Below, piece by piece: positions 37,598 through 49,319 of a stretch of 64,000 bases of DNA. The position numbers and the translations under genes were made by a program. Source of the DNA: Anadara kagoshimensis (lineage: Eukaryota; Mollusca; Bivalvia; Arcoida; Arcidae). How positions within the stretch are numbered: position 1 is the stretch's first letter; the number at the start of each line of letters is the position of its first letter. Where the stretch lies: positions 68,116,856 through 68,180,855 of the forward strand of contig CM037865.1 in assembly GCA_021292105.1 (NCBI GenBank), read 5' to 3'. The notes under the pieces were generated by a model. That model was not told where the DNA came from. It ran no database searches and worked only from the letters and a program-made list of their open reading frames with translations.

Positions 37598-37905
37598 CTA
37601 ATACTTTTGTTATGTTGCAAATACGTAAAATCAGTGAAACTGAAAAGTAAAACAGCATGTCTACCAGCAATATTGTTGATTATAAAAGAAATGATGCTGA
37701 CAGTTGACGGTTGGAAATGATTAGTGAGTATAGATGTCTATGTAAGCCATCGTATAACATTTCCGTTAGACTGTTATGACCTTACATAGACAACCTAATA
37801 ACTTAATTTATTCCTAGTTAGTGTTTAAAACAAGACATTATATAAAAGTTAAAAATCATTGAAAATGCATTAAACATGTAAACGTTCATCATTCAAATAA
37901 GGTTT

Positions 37906-37990
37906 GGTGCTCCGGAAATGTAAGCACCTTCTGACTAGATAGCTACACCCGGCACATGTTTTAATTAGAGTGAAAGGAACACAAAACTAT
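37906..37990 (-). repeat. Retroelement fragment (copy 11)
   Basis: Short antisense blocks: GGTGCTCCGGAAATGTAAGC, TAGCTACACCCGGCACATG and GTGAAAGGAACACAAAACTA. The extreme 3' block is missing. Confidence 0.7.
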
Positions 37991-38465
37991 TATTCAGACA
38001 AATACTGTGTAATATATTTTTGAATTGTGGTATTACTGATGTATATTACATTTGATTGTACGACATAAGATACCATGGAACAATTTTATCATATAGATAT
38101 TGAAAGGAATCTGTATGTTTGACAGTGTGAATAGTTTCCATTTATAGTCGGGCAGATTATATATTTTGCAACACACAAAACCCATAGTTTTACGTAATAT
38201 CTTTTTAGTAACATTTCCCATTGGTGTTCAAGTTACAAAACAATGTGTATGTGTCGGATCCCTGAAGGCCAATTTTAGCTTTATAAAATAAACATAAATA
38301 AACATATAATAAGGTACTTGAAAAGTAAGTACTGTTGTAAATTGTGTTAAACATACATAAAGTATCGTGTAAAATCAAATGAATTTGAGATACCAATTCT
38401 GGTTGAATGTCCAACATTTTATTATTTGGATTTACTTTCATTCCTAAATTCCCTTTTCTATGTAA

Positions 38466-38640
38466 TAAAAAGCTAACATACTAATCGATGTCAAATCACA
38501 ACCATGACGTGAATACTTTGCATCTCAAAAGTTAGGTTAAAATGTGAACTAAGACAGGGAAGTGACATGGGTGCACAGGATGAGTACGTACGTACAGTCT
38601 AGCTTGCTACAACAATAATGTGTGCAATCCAATTTGCAAA
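38466..38640 (-). repeat. Degenerate retroelement 3'-end fragment (copy 12)
   Basis: Antisense blocks CTAACATACTAATCGATGTC, AAGTTAGGTTAAAATGTGAA and ACAGGGAAGTGACATGGGTG are still aligned in the family order but strongly diverged. Confidence 0.65.
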
Positions 38641-41609
38641 TGTATGGAACAAACTATCACTAATCCTGCTTTAGTTGAAAAGAACTAGGTAATCGATTCG
38701 GAATTAAAATCCTCATTAAAAGTGCTTGGACAAAACATGCGTAAATCACATTCAGTAACATGTAAAGCAGAAGATCAAGTTTATGCTTGTAAATAAACAA
38801 CACAAATATGAAAGAACAGATTGCTGTTAACTTTTTAGTTCTTGTTAATTTTGGCATATATTCATATTCACAGATACAATTAGCATTATATCTGTGGGAG
38901 ATTGCGCTTTACATCTTTTGAAATGTCTAACCGAATTTTTAATTAAAATTAAGATAGTGTATATTTATACTGTAAATAGTCTTATATTACAATACAATTT
39001 AATGCAAAGAATCGGAGAGATAAAGCAAATATATTCATATAGTCATGACCTCAAACATTCAAATATTATGGAAATTGATACTTTATAAATATCAAGCTTG
39101 CTCTTAAGGCGGCACTGTGACTACTTTGATTGTATCAAAAATAAAGAAAGAAGAGACAGAAAGGTTTAAAGGAAATCAAGCTCTGAAGTTAAAATAGTAA
39201 CTCAAAAGAAAGTTCGTTTTACTTCAGCTTGGCCATACTTGTCCCGCCATATATATTTTAATAAACTCACATACAATCGAGTGATTATATCAAATTAATA
39301 GTAAATGTAATATTTATTTACTGTAGAGGAAACTTATTACATTTTAACTTGTATCTGAAAACACTGAATTAATTTATAGGTTAGAATTGCTAAAGTATTG
39401 CCTTACGTGGATATTTGGATTTTCACACTTTCATCCCAAACACTTCTGATGTAAAATTTCATTTCAAAAAGGTTGTCCAGTGCTGCAAAATAAAAGCATA
39501 TAAAATAATAATTACAACTAATACACTGGTTCTTCTACTGGTGGACTGAGAATGTTGTTAACTCAGAAGACAATGCATAACATTGTCAGATTGACAGATA
39601 CACATATTTAAGATTTCAGTTATTATTTATGATGCTGTAGTACATAGCCACAACATCTTTAGATCTCGTTCTCAGATATGACGAAATGTATCATGATTTT
39701 TTTCCAAATTGGCAATGTAAAATGAAGAAAAAACTATACACTGTTGTTTGTAGTGGGTTATATTTTCGAATCACATTTTTGATGTTTAAGGATAGATAAA
39801 CTTCTCCAATAAAACGTAGATAATATCTTGAAAAATATCTAACGTGGTGCGTTTTTCTAATTCTCTCAGTTTATATTTAATAGATTATTTGTCTCTCATT
39901 TCACTTAGATTTTAACCTACGAAACAAATATATAAAGACCTTATAAGAGACAAACCCGTTTTAGAATCAACTATGGGATATAAATATCTTAATTTTTTTA
40001 ACGATTATCATTATCTTTAAAACTAAACATGCTACACATTAAAGCCAGTTAATTTTCAAAAACAGATTTTTTGTTGATCAATCGCGAAATGAATTGGTAT
40101 GATTATTTTTGATTTTGGTCATGGAAATAAATTTCTGTTTTTCTGTTGTTAGTTTGGAAAATATATAAAAACAAGTCAGACTATTCTTTTAAACTCAATT
40201 ATTTTTTTTTGTTTCATGTTATTTAATTCTGTACCATTAATCAATTCAATTGTTTTAAAAACGTGATATATTAAAACCTTGTTGAGTGATTGAACGATTT
40301 TATAAAATCAATTAGAGATTTGAATCTTAATTTGCATCATTTTCATATTGAGCAAAGTTACGAAAATAGCAATATTGTGCATACACGTTTAGTCTAATTA
40401 TGCGTTTCCCTTCAACAAGAAAATAACTAGTATAAGTCGTCAAACAATGTAACATTGAGTAAACAACATCAAATATAGCCTTATTAGCTAAACAACTATG
40501 CTATACTAATCATTTTTAAGACTGATTGAACTTTTCTTTTCTGTCACAAGTAGGAGTGGAAAATTCATCTTGTCAACCAGAGATACTAAAATATCAATTT
40601 CAACATCGCATTTCATTATTTTCTTATCAGTGTATGATGCATCCTGCAGAAGGGTATACGTCGGTGAGTCAACAGGTCTAAATTAAAAGTGACCATTGAT
40701 TATTTTCGATATCAAAAACAATACTTAGTATTATTCTAAAGAAACATCTAGCATCTAAATTCGGGTTTTTGTATTGCGCATTTTGTAAATAGGTTATATA
40801 AACTACCGTCGGAGTCATTTTTTCCAAAAATGTGAATGAAAACAAAATTGTAATAGAAAAAAAATAAATTTATGTTTACTGATAACAACAATAATGATGA
40901 AACAACAGGTAATAATACTTTAAGAAACATTTTTTCTACAAAGAGCATATTAATATTGGTAAATTTTAAATCTCGAACAATACTGCTTAGCCCTAAATGT
41001 GAGGATTTCTCAATGATTGGTTTGTTGTATCTTATTTGGCATCTGTTGCGGTGGTTTTTATTTTGTTTTCATGCCACTAATTGTTATTTATATTGGTGCC
41101 ACTTTTGCGTTACATTGATTTATTCAATTACTTATATCAGTTTATACTCAATATCCCGTAGCGAACTATATCTTTTATCTGAACATTTAACATGAATAAT
41201 ACATCTTGTAGTACAATAAAGATCGTTTTCCAAACAAAAAATATGCTGTCTGCTCGGAGTAAAAACCTATATAATCACGTTAAGAATATGGCTGTGTCAG
41301 CCATTGTCTCACAAATTGATATTGCAATATATATTTAATTCAATATATAAAGCAAAAACCAAAAAGAGAAGTGGTAATGATTTCACACTAAATCATAACG
41401 GTGTCAGGAATATATTGATGGCTGTCTGGAACCATAACCTTATATTGGAAATATATGAGCAAACATTGGAATATTTGGTTTTGATTCATTTGATAGCTTT
41501 TGTCATAATACAGTTGCACTTTCTATTATATAAGCAATAACAACGGTTATAAGTATCGGAAAACATTCAGGACTTAATATTGTGAAACCTGATTTAATGT
41601 TAAATATAA
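38641..41609. other. Unassigned AT-rich DNA
   Basis: No supported gene. The 107-codon plus frame at 40,872 is rich in aromatic and hydrophobic residues, as random AT-rich frames often are, and shows no recognisable domain. Confidence 0.45.
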
Positions 41610-41690
41610 TAGGTCAACCAGGTTTAAAATATGGTCTCCCACCAGAGGATTGAAGCCGGACGCTCTGGAAAAGTAAGCATCTCTTATGCA
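41610..41690 (-). repeat. Degenerate retroelement fragment (copy 13)
   Basis: Antisense block CCACCAGAGGATTGAAGCCG followed by GCTCTGGAAAAGTAAGCATC. Confidence 0.5.
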
Positions 41691-41700
41691 CTCCATATGA

Positions 41701-41960
41701 AATTGGCTTATTTGTCAATTTAACAACTGCTTTAGAACGAAAACAGCTAGATTAGATCCGAAAATATTTTGTTTTTGATTCCATAATTTTTTTTTCATTT
41801 AATGTTAATACTTCATACACAACCAACTGATGTGGGATGAAATAAATATATATTCGTTACAATACACTCGAACACAAACATATTTACATGTATTTTTCAC
41901 ACAAAATGTTTTACGTATTGGCTCCTCGACATATTTTTTCTTTAAACAATAGAATAATAT
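41701..41960. repeat. Module 1 of a three-copy local repeat
   Basis: It shares order and wording with 43,136-43,440 and partly with 46,920-47,080: CTGCTTTAGAACGAAAA, ACTTCATACACAACCAACTGA, a CACAAAATGTTTTACG stretch and CTCGACATATTTT. The sequence is AT-rich and non-coding. Confidence 0.55.
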
Positions 41961-42139
41961 ATCAAATGTATAAAGAAATTGATTTATCAAACATTTCTTA
42001 CTTCAGTAATTCATAGATTTCATGGTAAAATGGCGGTTTTGGAAATGATCAGATCTCTCCTTGATACGTTTAATACTTCTTTTAATAATGGTCATTAAAC
42101 TAGAAAGGTGCGATGACGTTAACATATATATTATGTAGT

Positions 42140-42275
42140 ATGATGTCTCTTTATCCAAATTTTCCATAATATACTTTACATCCAATAATTCCATGTTCCT
42201 TTGATTCTCAATTTAAATTTCTTCTCACGTGGGTTGTAGCTAGCTACAAGGGAGGTACACCTCTATTGCTCCAAT
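42140..42275 (+). repeat. Retroelement fragment, sense orientation (copy 14)
   Basis: Blocks ATGATGTCTCTTTATCCAAA, ATAATTCCATGTTCCTTTGA and GTTGTAGCTAGCTACAAGGG match the region just before the 3' end of the family. The 63-codon minus-strand frame is a shadow. Confidence 0.6.
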
Positions 42276-42424
42276 GCTTATTTTACAACCAGAATAAGAA
42301 TGAGTGAGAAATTAATTTCTAACCGTATTATTAAAAACGAAATAGGCAGTGACTGTCTAGAAACATTACTTTGCAATATAATTGTTCATTTGTATAACAA
42401 CCGTTAAAGGTTAAACACATACAT

Positions 42425-42600
42425 TTTCACCAGGGAAGTGAGGTAGGTGCTAATAAAGGGTAAACACCTCTTTTCCTAGCTACATCCGCCACGTGTAAAA
42501 ATTGGGATTATGGGTACGCGCAACTGTGGGACGTCAATTACATCTAGGGTAATTCGAAATACAGAGAAATCAGACCAACAATATTGAGATGACAACCATC
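42425..42600 (-). repeat. Retroelement fragment (copy 15)
   Basis: Antisense blocks TTTTCACCAGGGAAGTGAGG, CTAGCTACATCCGCCACGTG, CTGTGGGACGTCAATTACAT and ATTGAGATGACAACCATC. The extreme 3' block is absent. Confidence 0.72.
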
Positions 42601-43135
42601 CGTGTAGCATGACGGTTTTATTTTATGTTCATTCAATCTCCAACTTTTGTTAAAAAGAACGGAACTATATTTAGTCAGTTTGTTAACATAATACTAACGC
42701 AACTGCTTTACCAAACAATCGTCTTTAACGATTTTTTATTTCTCAAATACCATCAAAGTTAGCTGTACTTCGTGACTAGCTATATAACAATTATTATTTT
42801 TTGTTGGCGGTTATAAGCAAACTATGTATTATATATCTGCCAAGGTAAATGCAGTATAATATATTCATTTTGATTCTTAGTGTAGTTTTCGTTAAATTAA
42901 TTCGAGTTAACGATTACTGTCTTAATTTGCCATTATTATATCTTAAATTAGAGATAAATGAATTCACTCAAAGAAAGTTTATAATCAATAAATAGGCTGT
43001 TATAATTGTTATTCTATTAATATTATGTATTAGCTTATTCGATAGGAAAGACCAGATAAACATAAAGACCAGTGCAATAACAGCTACTGGTTTTTAGTTA
43101 TTGACTGATGATTTATTATGCTTTCCGTATGCAAT
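42601..43135. other. Unassigned AT-rich DNA
   Basis: Nothing recognisable. Confidence 0.4.
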
Positions 43136-43520
43136 TAGCGTAGTTGGCAATAAAACATCTGCTTTAGTACGAAAAAGCGAAATTTGATTCGAAAAGATTT
43201 TATTTTGATACTTTGCACTAATACTGTATCTAAAGAACTTCTGAATCAAGGTCGATTTATTATTATATATAACTCAAATACCTCACACATAACTAATCGA
43301 TTTGAAATCAACAATTATTTTCGTTAAAAAATATGAACACAAAAATTATTTTGCCATGTAAACACTTTCACAATATGATTTTTTACGTAAAGAATTCTCG
43401 ACATATTTTATTTATAAATCAAAACATGCATACTGATCAATGTTCAAATCAAAATCCAGAAGCAAGGTAGAAACATTGAAACTAAAGATTACTGTCCGTT
43501 TACTCTGGTGGAGAGAAAGA
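43136..43520 (-). repeat. Module 2 of the local repeat plus retroelement 3' end (copy 16)
   Basis: The left part (to about 43,417) is the module shared with 41,701-41,960 and 46,920-47,080: CTGCTTTAGTACGAAAA, CCATGTAAACACTTTCACAA, CTCGACATATTTTATTTATA. The right part (from 43,418) is the antisense retroelement end: AAACATGCATACTGATCAATG and AATCCAGAAGCAAGGTAGAA. Confidence 0.6.
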
Positions 43521-43667
43521 AACAATGCTAATATTTCAAAGATTTGAATGGCACAGTTAAAAATCAATTAATCATTTACTTACATGAGTCGAGTCGTTGC
43601 TAACAATCCTAATTTCGATCTAATCCATACATTATAACTCCTTTAATACACCAACACGTATTTTGGA

Positions 43668-44022
43668 TGGGTGTTTACAATGGTAATAATTTTGACATAA
43701 TGACGGTGTTTTTCGTGTGACGTAATGATGACGGAAGAATTTATTATTTACGTAGGTGCACAAGGGGTACAATGAAGGGTAGCTCGAAGGTCGAGTTGAG
43801 TTTTAAAGTTTGAATTTATGTCAGTTTTTTTAAAGTTTGAAAATACAGAAAGGTAGTTGACTTTATTACTTTATTTAATCAATTTTGGTCATCCCAGTTA
43901 CGCAAAAATCAATCCGTTCTTGAGCTGCATTAACCTACGTAAATAGTCATCTCTTTCGTCATGACTACGTAACATAAAGAACCCCACCATTTCGTAAAAC
44001 AAATTACCATTGTAAACACCCA
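43668..44022. mobile_element. MITE with long (about 95-bp) imperfect terminal inverted repeats
   Basis: The left arm starts TGGGTGTTTACAATGGTAAT. The right arm is its reverse complement, ending ATTACCATTGTAAACACCCA. Pairing continues inward through a TGACGTAATGATGACG region and TATTTACGTAGGT, covering about 95 bases on each side of a central loop. There is no coding capacity. A target-site duplication could not be assigned. Confidence 0.8.
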
Positions 44023-44195
44023 CCCAGGTTATATTTTGACGCATAAAATGATATATGAAGCAATGATGGAGCAAAAACGGGAATTTTTATTAACGACTCG
44101 GCTTATGTAAGTGAAAGAATTATTGATTTGTACCCGTCATATTGAAATTCATAAAATATTTTGCGATCTTGCGTTCTCCAAGATAGGCTAAATAA

Positions 44196-44385
44196 ATAGT
44201 AGGTTAAACACCAGTTCAAGAGCACCCAACCTCACTTTCCTGGCGAAAGTATATGTGTTGAAGCTAACTTGTTAGTTTTAAAGTTTTACTTTACTTCTGG
44301 ATTCTGTTTCGTGCATTGATTATGATTTTATTTTTAATTTAGGGTATTCTGAATATTGTTGATGAGTATGATGTCTCTCTATTCA
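44196..44385 (+). repeat. Retroelement 3'-end fragment (copy 17)
   Basis: Sense blocks CAAGAGCACCCAACCTCACT, TTCCTGGCGAAAGT and TACTTTACTTCTGGATTCTG. An adjacent GAATATTGTTGATGAGTATG block from further upstream in the element appears on the wrong side, so this is rearranged or two fragments. Confidence 0.65.
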
Positions 44386-44416
44386 AAATTACACTTGATA
44401 TACTTACTGGCACATA

Positions 44417-45354
44417 CTGTAAACCGCTTTATATTGGCGCATACTTATTTTAGCGATTGATGAATGGTAAACATATAAGCGCAGTTTAATTTTAGCGGAA
44501 TCAATTCCAGACTGAGCCATATAATATGTCTTTATATTACCGCTACTTTTAGCCAAATAATTGAGAAGGGAGTGCCAGTATTCGGCAAGTTACAAGAAAT
44601 TAATAAAAATAACTATGTAATAAATGGTGTTTCAATTTGTACAACTTTTACTGAGAGAAAATCTCGGCAAGTCACAAGACAGACAGTTGTCTGCAGGACG
44701 CTTGCATCATAATTTTGCACTCTCGTCGATTACACATTTCACTGAAAAAATATTTAAATCAACAATTACCTTTTTTTAAAATTATTCATTTAAATACCAA
44801 CTGTTTGTATTTCAAATACAAATGTTTTGACACATTGTCGATGTAACCCTGATAATAGCCGCTTAGATCATTAGATGTCAACAATGAGGACTTATAGGAT
44901 GTTGCCGACATCACAGAAAAAATAAACAATTCCCGCGCAATGGGTCTAATTGTTGATATTAATTATTAGTATTTTAATGATTGAAGTCAACTACTGTTCA
45001 GTGAACTGGTAAATTAAAATAAATTACCTAAAAATAAGTCTTGTCACATTGTAAGTATCACAATGACCATGATTAACGTCCCCTATTTTATCCGTTAATC
45101 CGCTTGTAGGTGGTCAGTTTACTGGGTTATTAATCCCTAATTACTTATCATACATGAGTATATTGAGGGAAGCCATGACATCCTTTTATTTGAAAAGTGA
45201 TTATGTAACCATTCAATGTACGTTCATACCCGTTTTAAGCGCTGTACAGTACCGATTTAGTTTGAAATTTTAGCGACAGTTTTATTTTAGCGCTGACACT
45301 CTTATCGCCAATTGCGTTAAAATAAAACTGCCGCTAAAAAAACACGGTTTACAG
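44417..45354. mobile_element. 938-bp TA-flanked non-autonomous DNA transposon
   Basis: The left end is TA-CTGTAAACCGC and the right end CGGTTTACAG-TA, an exact 10-base inverted terminal match inside TA duplications. Subterminal ATTTTAGCG-like motifs recur near both ends (about 44,449 and 44,492 on the left; about 45,270 and 45,285 on the right). No transposase frame is present, so movement would need an enzyme in trans. Confidence 0.85.
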
Positions 45355-45422
45355 TAGTTTTATGTTGTTTCTTTATTCTCATTTTTGATACACATCTGAT
45401 GATTTAATTAGTGTAACAGGAA

Positions 45423-45490
45423 TTGCTTGTCCTCCCGGAGCAAACGGCTTCACACACCTGGTAGAAGTTTAAAGTTTAAGTTTTAAAAGT
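45423..45490 (+). repeat. Degenerate retroelement fragment (copy 18)
   Basis: Sense blocks GCTTGTCCTCCCGGAGCAAA and CACACACCTGGTAGAAGTTT. Confidence 0.55.
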
Positions 45491-45551
45491 TTGGAGACAT
45501 CTTCTTACATATGAATGGTTAACATAAATTTTACAAAGGGTGATTACATTA

Positions 45552-46880
45552 TGTTCTTGTCAGTCCCCGTTTGTATACAAATTACGCATAAGAGACATGT
45601 ACATAAAAGACACAAATATTCAAAAGGATTAGGGTAATGTTCAACGTCATGGTGTTTTTTACGTGGATGTTTCTTATTTTGCATTATTGAATAGTTTTGT
45701 CTTTTAAATCAATCGCATTTCTAATAGATGTGGATAACATTCAGTTACACATCATACTGGATATGTTTTACATGTTTTGTATCTCGTATCTAAACAAATT
45801 CGTACAAAAATAACTTTATGATAATCTGTCAAAATGGCGATCTCAGAATTTCAGCATTTATTCCAAACGATTGGAAATATCTTGTGATTAGAAAAAACAG
45901 ATTATGATAATATAAAAGATACGTGTATGTAAAGGAACTATGATACAGAACATCCCTTAGATTCAAATTGACAATTCGCTATCAATTACTTTGTTGCATG
46001 AACTGATTCATAAAAAGAGCATTTCATCCATTATTAAGTATTACTAATTCCGGAGGATTTAAATACGATGGATCAACATGATATGTCTCTTCAACTATTC
46101 CACAATAGAGTAAATCCGATTCAATCTAGACAAGACGATATATCTTCGGTGTCCCTTTTTGTCGACTGTTTATGATTTACATCTTAAAGACACGTGGTTT
46201 TGAATTACCTTTGTAACCAGATAGATATCACTTTGTTCTTGTCAGTCCAGTCTATATGAATACTATAGGTAAATGATGTGTACATACAAAGATAAAGATT
46301 ATAAACGGGATAGTGTAAGATTAGCATTTTGACGAGTTTCCTGCGTGTATTTTCGTGCATATGTTTTCGTCTCTTTTAGGCAGTTATATCAATAGATATC
46401 TAAAAGATGTCAATAATTCATTCACAAACTTATTATCAACTGATATGCTTTACATGTTTTGTTACCTTTATCTAAACGAATTGGTACAGGAATATCCCCT
46501 TATTGTATCAAAATGCCAATTTCAGAATTACAACAACTATTCCATTATGATAATTTGAAAGATAAGTATATGTACAAGAACTATGATACAGAACATCTCT
46601 TGTATTCTAATTAACAATTTGCTATCATTTATTTTATTGCATCAACTGATTCATAAAAAGCACATTTCATTCATTATCAAGTATTACTAAATCTGGAGGA
46701 TTTAAATACAATAGATCAACATGATATGTATGTTCAACTATTTCACAATAGAGTCAATCCGATTAAATCTAAACAAGATTGTATATTTTCGGTGTCCCTT
46801 TTTGTCGGTTGTTTATGATTTACATTTTCGAGACATGTGCTTTAGAATTACCTTCGTAACCAAGAAGACGTGACAGGAAA
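45552..46880. repeat. Tandem duplication, unit about 680 bp, two copies
   Basis: TGTTCTTGTCAGTCC occurs at 45,552 and 46,234. After it both copies share TTTTACATGTTTTGT, GGAACTATGATACAGAACAT (with small changes), CTGATTCATAAAAAG, GGAGGATTTAAATACRAT and GGTGTCCCTTTTTGTCG. Similarity is strongest over the last about 380 bases of each copy. The 67-codon frame at 46,355 exists only in the second copy, so it is probably not a gene. Confidence 0.85.
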
Positions 46881-46919
46881 CAAAACGAAGAATAAAAACT
46901 ATTTTTAAAAGTTCAAATC

Positions 46920-47440
46920 TCTATACATCAAAAGCAAACATTTATAACTCATCTATTTGGAATCAACAAATACGTACGTGGCAAGAAACATTAAAAAATG
47001 TATTGTCACATAAACACTTTCACAATTAAATATGTTGTACGCATAGGTTTTCCCCGACATATTTTATCTAAGAATTAAAAATAACCACATATCCATATCT
47101 AAATCAAAAGCAATGTAAAAACTTCGAAACTGACAAAATAGATTGATCTTGTATTTCAAATAGGAACGTAGGGCTGGGTGCTGCTTCGGAAGGGTAAGCA
47201 TCTTCTGTTAAGCCATCTAGATCCGCCATGAATGAAATAAAATCTTTGAAATGTCAAATATATCCAGAGCAATCCTCAACACTGTGATATCGTACTTATT
47301 ACCATAACTGTGATGACGGTTTACACAGATAAGCCTTACCTTGCAATATCCCTGGGTCAACAATTTATTTTTAAGCAGCTTGTTTTGTTATATAAAGTTC
47401 GTTCCAGTACCCGGAACAAGCTCTATCATAAGCTATTAAA
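46920..47440 (-). repeat. Module 3 of the local repeat plus retroelement 3' part (copy 19)
   Basis: The left part to about 47,080 repeats the module seen at 41,701 and 43,136 (CACATAAACACTTTCACAAT, CCCCGACATATTTTATCTAA). The right part is an antisense retroelement copy: GGAAGGGTAAGCATCTTCTG, CTGTGATGACGGTTTA, ATCCCTGGGTCAACAATTTA. It is strongly diverged from copies 8 and 20. Confidence 0.65.
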
Positions 47441-47743
47441 TGCGTAACAAATATTACGATATATTACAAATTACGTGATGTTACTAGTTGATACAATCGT
47501 GTTGTTTACAATCGGTGAACTACGTCATTACAAGGAAATCTTTGGAATGCGGTAGCGTGGAATAATGTAATGTGAACGTCATGATGACCGGTCGCACGCT
47601 GACACGACAACAAATAAGTGATATCGTGATAATGATATCTTACAGAGGTAAAAAAACAACACGTACACACAGGGAATATAAACATATTCAAAGGAAGTTA
47701 AGATTATACTTCAAACTTAAAGTTTTATATCTCTGCAGAAATC

Positions 47744-48058
47744 TTTATTTATGTAAAACAGATTGTGAGGACGATAAGGCAGCAAAGAAGCTAGTTTTTG
47801 ATGAAATGAATAAGTAATAACAATAAATGATATTGAAATTGTCATTTATTAATGACGAATAAAAAACAATATTTAATATATGAATGGTATAAGCAGTTAT
47901 ACCATGAAATGCAAAAAACATATATACATTATGTAAAATTACATAATTGAAAATACGTGTAACAAAAATAAAATTACATATTATAAAGCATATGTAATAA
48001 ACTTGATAATACATTAAAATACATTACATCAAAAAGGTGGCGTACACAAAAATTGCCA
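47744..48058 (-). repeat. Split direct repeat B2
   Basis: It matches 49,005-49,319 with one mismatch (at 48,030). It contains two small perfect hairpins: 9-bp arms ATGGTATAA/TTATACCAT around GCAG (47,884-47,905) and GTCATT/AATGAC around TATT (47,841-47,856). The 89-codon frame in both repeat copies is identical only because the repeats are; it has no family features. Confidence 0.93.
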
Positions 48059-48838
48059 TAATATAGTGGATAGACCGCGAATTTATGAAAAAACAGTAGA
48101 AATACATAATCTTATAAAAAACAGGAGAAATAATATAATCTATGTCCTATATGACAATTTCATAAGTGCGTAAAAATACAAAAACACACACAAAATGCAA
48201 AACACTAATGCATAAATGAAATGAACACAAACTGTCTGGATAAAAAACCAGAGATAAACTGCAAATTTAAGCAGAAAAATACTCTGGAAAACCGTGACAG
48301 AAAATAGCTACTATTATAACGTAGCATTAATAGAAACCTAATAAAAATTTTAAGTTAAGTCTATCACCGTTAACGGACGGCTAGAAAGTGAGATACATGT
48401 ACCCGACAGCCAATCACGTGTTCAAAAACACGTACACCCATTGGTTTACAACATAATCACTCCTTATATACGTATAACCCGTGCCTTAACATACATTATT
48501 TTCCCGCTATTTAAGAAAACGCGGGAACAACATTAATACTGGCACATATGTATATATATATATATAAAAAAATAACAATGCTATAAAACTACGTAGTACA
48601 TTGTAGTAAGTATTATAAAATATATGCGCTAAAGTTAATAATACTATAAGGGTACATAAGACGAAAATAAAGTGTCGTGCAAAACAAAACACATATAATA
48701 AAAATGACAATACTATAAGAAGTGCATAGCACGGAAAATTCGACAATGATGATTAAAACGAGAGAAATACATGAATGATAAATTAACAATAAGGCGTAAA
48801 ACAAAACTACAAAAGGAGGCGACTGGGGTGGAGGCGGG
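48059..48838. promoter_or_regulatory. Spacer between A2 and B2 with promoter-like motifs
   Basis: On the plus strand there is CCAAT (48,410-48,414) fused to an E-box CACGTG (48,415-48,420), an inverted CCAAT (ATTGG, 48,440-48,444), a TATA-like CTTATATA (48,463-48,470), and an inverted pair of E2F-like sites (TTTTCCCGC at 48,499-48,507 and GCGGGAA at 48,521-48,527). The order suits plus-strand transcription, opposite to the element's coding remnants. Function is inferred from motifs only. An AT-dinucleotide run follows at about 48,549-48,566. Confidence 0.4.
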
Positions 48839-49009
48839 TTGGCCTAAAAAGCTAACTGCAAAAACTGTGATGATCTTGGTCAAAAGGTTGTAAACCAGGG
48901 GTCATATAACAATATTATTTTGTAAAATACGAGACCACCTACAACCTCAATCCCAGGTACCGCCTCGAAATCAGTTTACATAAATCTTATTATTGAGAAT
49001 AATATTTAT
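48839..49009 (-). repeat. Split direct repeat A2
   Basis: Identical to 51,461-51,631 as far as I can read. It adjoins B1 with a five-base overlap. Confidence 0.93.
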
Positions 49010-49319
49010 TTATGTAAAACAGATTGTGAGGACGATAAGGCAGCAAAGAAGCTAGTTTTTGATGAAATGAATAAGTAATAACAATAAATGATATTGAAAT
49101 TGTCATTTATTAATGACGAATAAAAAACAATATTTAATATATGAATGGTATAAGCAGTTATACCATGAAATGCAAAAAACATATATACATTATGTAAAAT
49201 TACATAATTGAAAATACGTGTAACAAAAATAAAATTACATATTATAAAGCATATGTAATAAACTTGATAATACATTAAAATACATTACATAAAAAAGGTG
49301 GCGTACACAAAAATTGCCA
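49005..49319 (-). repeat. Split direct repeat B1
   Basis: The partner of 47,744-48,058, at a constant offset of 1,261 bases, and it carries the same two hairpins. The coding region begins beyond 49,320. Confidence 0.93.

Noticed and set aside
40872..41195. 107-codon hydrophobic plus-strand frame
   Set aside because: No domain, no homologous copy, and composition typical of AT-rich chance frames.
49006..49275. Identical 89-codon frames here and at 47,745-48,014 as a conserved protein
   Set aside because: They are identical only because the split direct repeats are; composition is that of random AT-rich DNA.
47744..49319. The 315-bp direct repeats as long terminal repeats of an LTR element
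   Set aside because: The repeats are not terminal to the coding region. The A1...B1A2...B2 order and the recombinase HSFR motif fit a DIRS/Ngaro-like element instead.
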